DNA from: Puccinia triticina
Lineage: Eukaryota > Basidiomycota > Pucciniomycetes > Pucciniales > Pucciniaceae
NCBI RefSeq assembly: GCF_026914185.1
Contig: NC_070569.1
Coordinates: forward strand, 1,550,001-1,614,000
Direction: 5' to 3'
Length of the DNA: 64,000 nt
This document shows positions 58,746 through 64,000 of the stretch, piece after piece. The first letter of the stretch is position 1. Every line of letters begins with the position of its first letter. The position numbers and the translations under genes are program-made. The notes under the pieces are model-generated. The model did no database searches and had not been told where the DNA came from. It saw only the letters and a list, made by a program, of their open reading frames with translations.

Positions 58746-59225
58746 TCCCTTTCATGTTCACATACCCCTTTCATGTGTAAATACCCCCTTTCATGTGCAC
58801 ATGCCTCTTTCATGTGTAAATACCCCTTTCATCATGTGTACATGATCCTTTCATGTTTACATGCCCCTTTAATTATGGTTGTCAAAGTTGGAATTCATGC
58901 ATGCATAAATGCGTAAATCATAAATTCATAAAAATTCTTTGGCTGGGAAAGCCAAAGATTACTTAAGCAGATTGGTGAGATCCCCTGCAAACAAAGTTTT
59001 ATGAATTTATGATTTATGCATTTACACATGCATGAAATTCAACTTTGACAACCATAAATGTGTAAATATCCCTTTCATCAGTTGTGCATAACCAGGCATA
59101 AACCTTTCATGTCTACATACCCCTTTGATGTGTAAATATCCCTTTAATGTGCAAATACTCCTTACATGTGCTAATACCCCTTTCATCTTGTGTAAATATC
59201 CCTTTGATGTGGAAAAAGACCTTTT
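58746..59225. repeat. Tandem array of about 18-20 bp units, split by a MITE
   Basis: Units close to CCCCTTTCATGTGTAAATA run from 58746 to 58873 and resume at 59057 to about 59225. The element at 58874-59056 was inserted into the array. Confidence 0.8.
58874..59056. mobile_element. 183-bp MITE inserted in a tandem array, TSD AAT
   Basis: Inverted arms of about 60 bases start TATGGTTGTCAAAGTT and end AACTTTGACAACCATA. AAT flanks both sides (58871-58873 and 59057-59059). The surrounding repeat unit, which reads CCTTTAATGTGTAAATA elsewhere in the array, shows that AAT was duplicated. There is an inner hairpin TTGGCTGGGAAAGCCAA. Confidence 0.7.
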
Positions 59226-60333
59226 CACATGCCACTTTCATACATACATATCATGTATACATGTACATGGAAGCTATGTACATATGAGAGCCTGCGCTGC
59301 AGAGCCCGCACTGCAGCTCACAACGGATATACTGAAGTGACAGGAAATACTGACACTAGCTGAGATTTGCTATGCATATTAATCTAAAAAATGCCTCAAG
59401 CATACCCAACAAAACTCTAGTCCTTTCAAGCAGTTTTTTTGTGTTTCAACTGTTGTATGAACAGATTGAACATTCTTTGATTTATAAATCTTACCGTTGT
59501 GGCGATGGTTCTTGATTAAACTTCCCTCAAAAAAACATGCCAGCCATGATGAAGCTGTGTAGCACAGCTATAATTGCTTCAGATCCTCAAACACATCACC
59601 TCAGCTATTGATAAAACTTGTCTTAATTAATCAATACATTCCAACTCATGGTTGGTATGTAGATCAAGCTGTAAACAGATTATGACACAATCAGATCAGC
59701 TCTTAATAGAACATGTCTCAAGCAATACATCCCAATATGATTTTTTTAGAATCTCAAGAGGAACCCATGTGTTTCTATAAAGACAGGCAATCTTGAGAAA
59801 TTTCTCTGTCAAATCCAAACCCCTAATCCCAGATATCATTAGTGAAAATTTCAAACAACTATCACTTTATCTATCAGCTATAATTCAAAGGGCACCCCTT
59901 TCCCCAATTTGCCATGCAGATCTCACAGTTTTATTTACAGATTACACTCATATTCACCCGCTTATGCTACTTTGAAGTAACTCAAAGCATGGAGATGGAA
60001 TCATCAAGCCATGCCCAGAATTGGATTCCTGAAAGTAAGAAAAAATAATTCTCTTTTGACACTTTGGAGAATTAGGCTGAATTCCCCTTTGATTCCCCCT
60101 GTGCTTGTAAAATCCAACCATGTAAGGTTATGAATTAAGGGATTCCAAGACCTCCATGTTTGATGATACACTAGCACAACACAGCTCCCAGGATCATCCA
60201 ATGAATGATGTTTTCCATGGTGATGTGGAAATAGCTGGTGAGTAACAAAGAGTATTCTCTCCTGAATTTGATCACCGTTTGCACTTGAAAAGAAATTTAA
60301 AACTAAAAAGAGTCTCTGCGCCTAGAAAATCAA
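59226..60333. other. AT-rich, no supported gene
   Basis: Short ORFs only. The last few hundred bases are probably the promoter region of the gene at 60334. Confidence 0.4.
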
Positions 60334-61328
60334 ATGAAAACTAGAAATTCAGAAATCAAAAAGAATAAAATGCTCTTGGAAGCTTATCTGGAAGCTGTAG
60401 GACAGAATTTTGGATATGCCAATTACATGGAAGATGAGAGTTTGCCCTATTACAGTAGCCGATATTTCCTACTTGCTCCAGCACAAAGTTTGAGCAAAAC
60501 AGAAGTGCTTGAATGTAAGTTTTTTTAAGATTCAATACAACAATGATGTCCATTTTGACTGCCGGTCAACTTATTCCCATTTCTTTGACATGTTTCTTGA
60601 TAAAAGCCATTGATGAAAAGTACTTGGGAAAGCTTGAATACTATTTTATGAAGGGAAATTATGATAGTCACAAAATATATGGGCCTCAGGGATCTAACAG
60701 AATTGAACAGAGTGAAGAAGAATTCATAACTGTCATGGATTCAATTTTCAAAAATGACCAGCTCATTTCTTCACTGCATAATTATTCTTACATGCCATTT
60801 TCGGTATCACTGAAAGATGAGAATCAACTCAAAAGTAATATTGAAGATCTATGCAGCCTGTTCATAAAAATTGGTGATATCCAGGAATCCAAAGATTTTA
60901 CAAATGATTGCAGATGGAAATTAAGGTTCACATACTGGTTTTTGGAGTTTATTGACCAGCTTTATGGGAAAAAGATTGAAGAATTAGATATCAAGACACC
61001 CCAGGATTTCCAACTGAAATTTTACAGCATGTCCACAAGCATCAAATTACTTGAGGATTTAGAAAAAATGAAGAATCAGAATTCTCTGAAAATAGAAAAC
61101 TATGGCAAACAGATAAGAATCAAGGAGCATATAAAACCAACATGGAAATATCAAATAATCAAACACAGAGCCCAGGAAATTGAAAACACAGCACAGAAGC
61201 ATCAGAATACCAAGGTTTATCCTTACTTTCTTACTAAAACAATCAGCCGTAAAATTGATGATTTCAATTCAATCATTTCTACCTCCCAGGAACCATCAAG
61301 AAAGTTCAAGATTAGATCCAACAATTGA
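60334..61328 (+). CDS. Hypothetical lysine-rich protein, two exons, about 300 residues
   Basis: Exon 1 is 60334-60514, then a 92-nt intron (GTAAGT donor at 60515, AAG acceptor ending 60606) and exon 2 60607-61328; phases agree (1 + 2 nt). The protein is rich in Lys, Ile, Ser and Tyr and predicted to be mostly helical, with no signal peptide or membrane segment. Blocks such as FTYWFLEFIDQLYGKKIEEL and TWKYQIIKHRAQEIEN look globular. I do not recognise it. Codons are strongly A/T-ending, unlike the helicase gene, so it may be fast-evolving. The ATG at 60334 has A at -3; a further upstream exon cannot be ruled out. Confidence 0.6.
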
Positions 61329-62080
61329 TTATGAGTTTCATTCCACAAAAACACAATTCTTCATATTTGTTTTCCACAGCTTGATACATGCTGGCAATAG
61401 ATGTTTTGTTTAATTCTTTCCTCAACTGGTATCAAGACTTTTTTAGGCCAGCAGTATATCACCCCATTGCGAATTAATGTTCTGGTCAAATGCATGTTTT
61501 CTTACTACATAAAAAAAAAGGAAAACTTGCAATCTCATATAATGCTACTTTTTTTGATCTAGTCTCCAGTTCTTTTGATCCTTCTGCTCTTTCATATCTC
61601 TTGATTGTGCTTATTTCTCTCTTTCTATCAGGTTTTATTGTCTTCCCTTACTTTTTCTCTGATTCAATTTTGAATCCTCATTCCTTGCTTCTTGACATGT
61701 TGCCCAGCTGTCTGTAGTTTCTCCAGCTGGAAGCTCGGGCCAACACCAGGGAATCAGCGCCGAGGGAGCGGGAAAATTTGGCTTTGTTTGGCCAAGCCTG
61801 GTTCCCAAACGGGCAGCCGTTCCAAGGCAGACCACTACACCATGGTTGGAGTTTTTGAAATGGTTTTGATTGGCAGCCAATATGATTTTGTTGGCCTGCC
61901 TGCAAGGGGGGACTGTTCCCAGATGGTCGGCAATTCCACTGGAAAATTCCAAGAATCTTACTGGAAGGCAATCCAAGATATTTTTGGATTGCCAACACCC
62001 TTCTGAATTGCTTTTGATTGCAATTTGGAACCTTAGCGGGTTGTGGAAGGCTCAAAAAAGGGAATGGGCAAAATATGTAG
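61329..62080. other. Repeat-like flank, no supported gene
   Basis: The section 61730-62040 contains palindromic TTGGC / GCCAA words and gives ORFs on both strands, a repeat signature. Nothing else is annotated. Confidence 0.4.
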
Positions 62081-62240
62081 ACAAAAGATGGGCTTGAACC
62101 AGCAACATCTTGCTGATACACCCCACCAGAGGTCCTTGCCAACTGCCACTACAGGCAGACACCTGTTGCTCCCGCGCGCAGCGTCACCTAATTATGGTGG
62201 CCACAGTCACTGCCCTGTTGACTGTGAGCCTGTGCCTCTT
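62080..62240 (-). repeat. Possible tRNA-derived SINE, copy 2
   Basis: On the minus strand, GGTGGGGTGTATCAGCAAGA followed by GTTGCTGGTTCAAGCCC resembles a tRNA D-arm/A-box and B-box pair. It is preceded by GGTGACGCTGCG, as in the copy at 44285-44525. Confidence 0.4.
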
Positions 62241-62499
62241 ATGTGACAGCAGGACACAAGAAATATGGTTGGGAACTGCTTGAATTTCTTGGGATAAAGA
62301 AATAACAAACAGTAAGAGAGAAAGAGAGAGAAAGAAAGAGATGATCTGAGTTATGATAATAAAGGTTCTTTTGACCTGTAGGTGGGAACTAAAATCCACT
62401 AGCAATGCTACTCCTTAAAGGGGTGCTGCCAAGCTGTGCCTGAGATTGCAACAGCCTCTTCTCACAATGGAAAAGTGGAAGGTACCTGATAATGAATGT

Positions 62500-62600
62500 C
62501 TCTGCGGACACGGGTACGCTCGCACCCGTCTCCACCTAAAAAAGCCACACCCATACCCGGACACGGAACCCACAGGCGGGTGCGGCGTGTACACCGGTGG
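62500..62600. repeat. Probable hAT element end (CGGGTAC-rich)
   Basis: The string of ACGGGTACG, ACCCGT, ACCCGGACACGG and GGCGGGTGCGG words resembles the segment at 49905-49985 next to hAT copy 1. It lies 3' of hAT copy 2. Confidence 0.4.
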
Positions 62601-62714
62601 TATTTGGTCACTATTTCTCACTTCAAACGCCCCCAGTGGGCCTTTAAAATATAAAAAAACTAGAAAAAAATAAATTACATATTTTAATTTACTACTTAAG
62701 CTAATTACACCTCA

Positions 62715-63790
62715 TCATTCATTGTCGACATCAACAACTTGAATTTTGCGCTTCTGCTTGGTCTTTTTGTTGTCCTTGAGTGCCTGTTTCCATTTGCTCA
62801 AGGTCCCTTCCTTGATCTTATTATTCTTTGAGTAGAAGGCAACCGTCATACCTCTACTTATGGACGTAGACATGAGTCGGTGCCTTTTTGCTGAAATGTA
62901 ATCCCGACCAAAGCTGAATGATCGTTCAACATCAAAATATGTTGCTGCACATTCTAAGACAAGAGATGTCAGATACTTGATGTTGATGATGAGAATATTA
63001 AACGGAAACTCACCTGGGCAGCTTAAAACATCTAGCGCCATATGTACGAGGCCCCCATGTGTATTACCAGCCTGTTTCTGTTGAATCCACCATGTAAGAG
63101 GATTCACAGGGTCGGTACCATTGAGCACGAGACCCCCGCCTAGCCATACGTCGAATGGGTCGGATGAGCGGTCTCCCGCTCGTGCCGCCGCTGCACTTCC
63201 AAGGTTGGCCAGCATAGTGGTCTTGGGCTGTGATAAAGGCAATCAGCGGATGTGAACAGGTCAGATGAGTGGAAACGACCGACCTTTGAGCTCGAAGCTT
63301 GTGCCAAGGAGTTAGGAGTAATTGGTTGGGGCTTGTAATGTGATACCCACATATCACGGGCCAGGCGAATTGCTTCAGATATCTACTTGGGCTCCCAGTT
63401 GGCCAATTTGAAATACTTGTCTTTAAAAGACGGGTGAAGTACTGAAAAAAGACATATTTATAAGTCAAAATCAAATGAGACAATGTGAGATAGAGAAACA
63501 AACATACATATAGCTATCCGGTACATAATTGAGGCGTTGGTCAAGCTATAGTATTTGTTCACTATCTTCAACCCAATTTGGCAGGCGTTTCTCAAAGCTG
63601 GTGGATATTTGGGCGAGCTGATAATCAATGATAAGTGATCTGTGATTTGGTTGATGTATAAGATGATGTTTGATATGCGCGCTGAGCCTGCTGTCAATAT
63701 TTGAAGGGTAATCTTGTGAAAAATGTTGAGGACTTCGGCCAAATCTTGAGCCAAGGCAAAGTCGGACTTATTGACATAATACTTTCAATC
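62715..63790 (-). pseudogene. hAT-family transposase relic, copy 2 (5'-truncated)
   Basis: The minus-strand exons cover the C-terminal half of a hAT transposase. They run from LAQDLAEVLNIFHKITLQIL and YPPALRNACQIGL (63754-63510) through LTWWIQQKQAGNTHGGLVHM to the dimerisation block YFDVERSFSFGRDYISAKRH (63242-62715). Introns interrupt it near 63240 and at about 62950-63015. The reading frame near 63385 has TAG where copy 1 has Trp (EPK-stop-ISEA versus EKEWIKEA), a TGG to TAG change. Nothing matching the N-terminal half is seen above 63790, so the 5' part is missing or has been replaced. Confidence 0.7.
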
Positions 63791-64000
63791 TATGCCGTAC
63801 GTTTTATCACGCTGCCACTCAAGCCTTTGTGTGAAACCCCCAGCTCCACTGAGGTTTCACAAGGCCTCACGGGTCATGTCACATGACATTGACTGTAGTT
63901 CAGCCCGTCCCCCTTGCCCATCTAGCCCGGCAGAGACTCCGACCCCATTCTCTCTCTGCTTGGGCTAGGTAAGCCTTCCCCTTTCTCCTTCTCCTCTCTT

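Noticed and set aside
1..64000. CRISPR arrays, bacterial operons, ribosome binding sites, rRNA or complete tRNA genes
   Set aside because: The window is eukaryotic with spliced genes. The tandem repeats have no spacer structure, and no complete tRNA cloverleaf or rRNA sequence was seen.

Overview
The window looks like chromosomal DNA of a repeat-rich basidiomycete fungus, most likely a rust (Pucciniales, Puccinia-like). Host genes are split by many short introns (about 65-225 nt, GT..AG with YAG acceptors), gene islands are separated by kilobases of nested transposons, and the gene set includes a basidiomycete-type secreted/membrane protein, a cutinase and lineage-specific proteins. The assignment to rusts is inferred from this character and from memory of rust genomes; no database was searched.

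Layout. 1-3.98 kb: a 461-bp foldback element, then no supported gene. 4.1-8.1 kb: three small intron-containing genes (an unknown serine-rich protein, a single-pass membrane protein on the minus strand, and a membrane-anchored RING E3 with a 12-nt micro-exon). 8.1-12 kb: nested MITEs, including a 1.35-kb CACTA-like element. 12.1-18.9 kb: a roughly 20-exon DExH-box helicase of the DHX29 type. 19-37 kb: a transposon landfill with palindrome-built elements, a Helitron helicase fragment and large foldbacks. 37.7-44 kb: an 11-exon gene of unknown function on the minus strand, a cutinase gene broken by a small transposon, and a 436-residue helical protein. 45-53.5 kb: a hAT transposase relic, a Tc1-type relic and a three-exon 627-residue gene with a SAM-like C-terminus. 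54-64 kb: a GC-rich island, a copia-type Gag relic, an unknown two-exon gene and a second hAT relic.

The most distinctive content is the mobile DNA. Three separate 329-461 bp foldback elements are each flanked by a perfect 7-bp target duplication, begin with CAA and have bodies made of AGCG-type low-complexity palindromes. One of them sits inside the cutinase gene. A second group (TIR close to GGGTCARNCTAAATGCA) makes perfect 9-bp duplications, as Mutator-like elements do, and its bodies are arrays of short hairpins. A Harbinger-like 1.4-kb element (TSD TAA) carries the same TGACCGGTCA hairpin array as one of the 9-bp-TSD elements. The transposase and Gag relics repeatedly carry stop codons explained by C:G to T:A changes.

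Exon boundaries were worked out by hand from splice-site consensus and phase agreement. Where all phases close I regard the models as good, but transcripts would be needed to confirm them.
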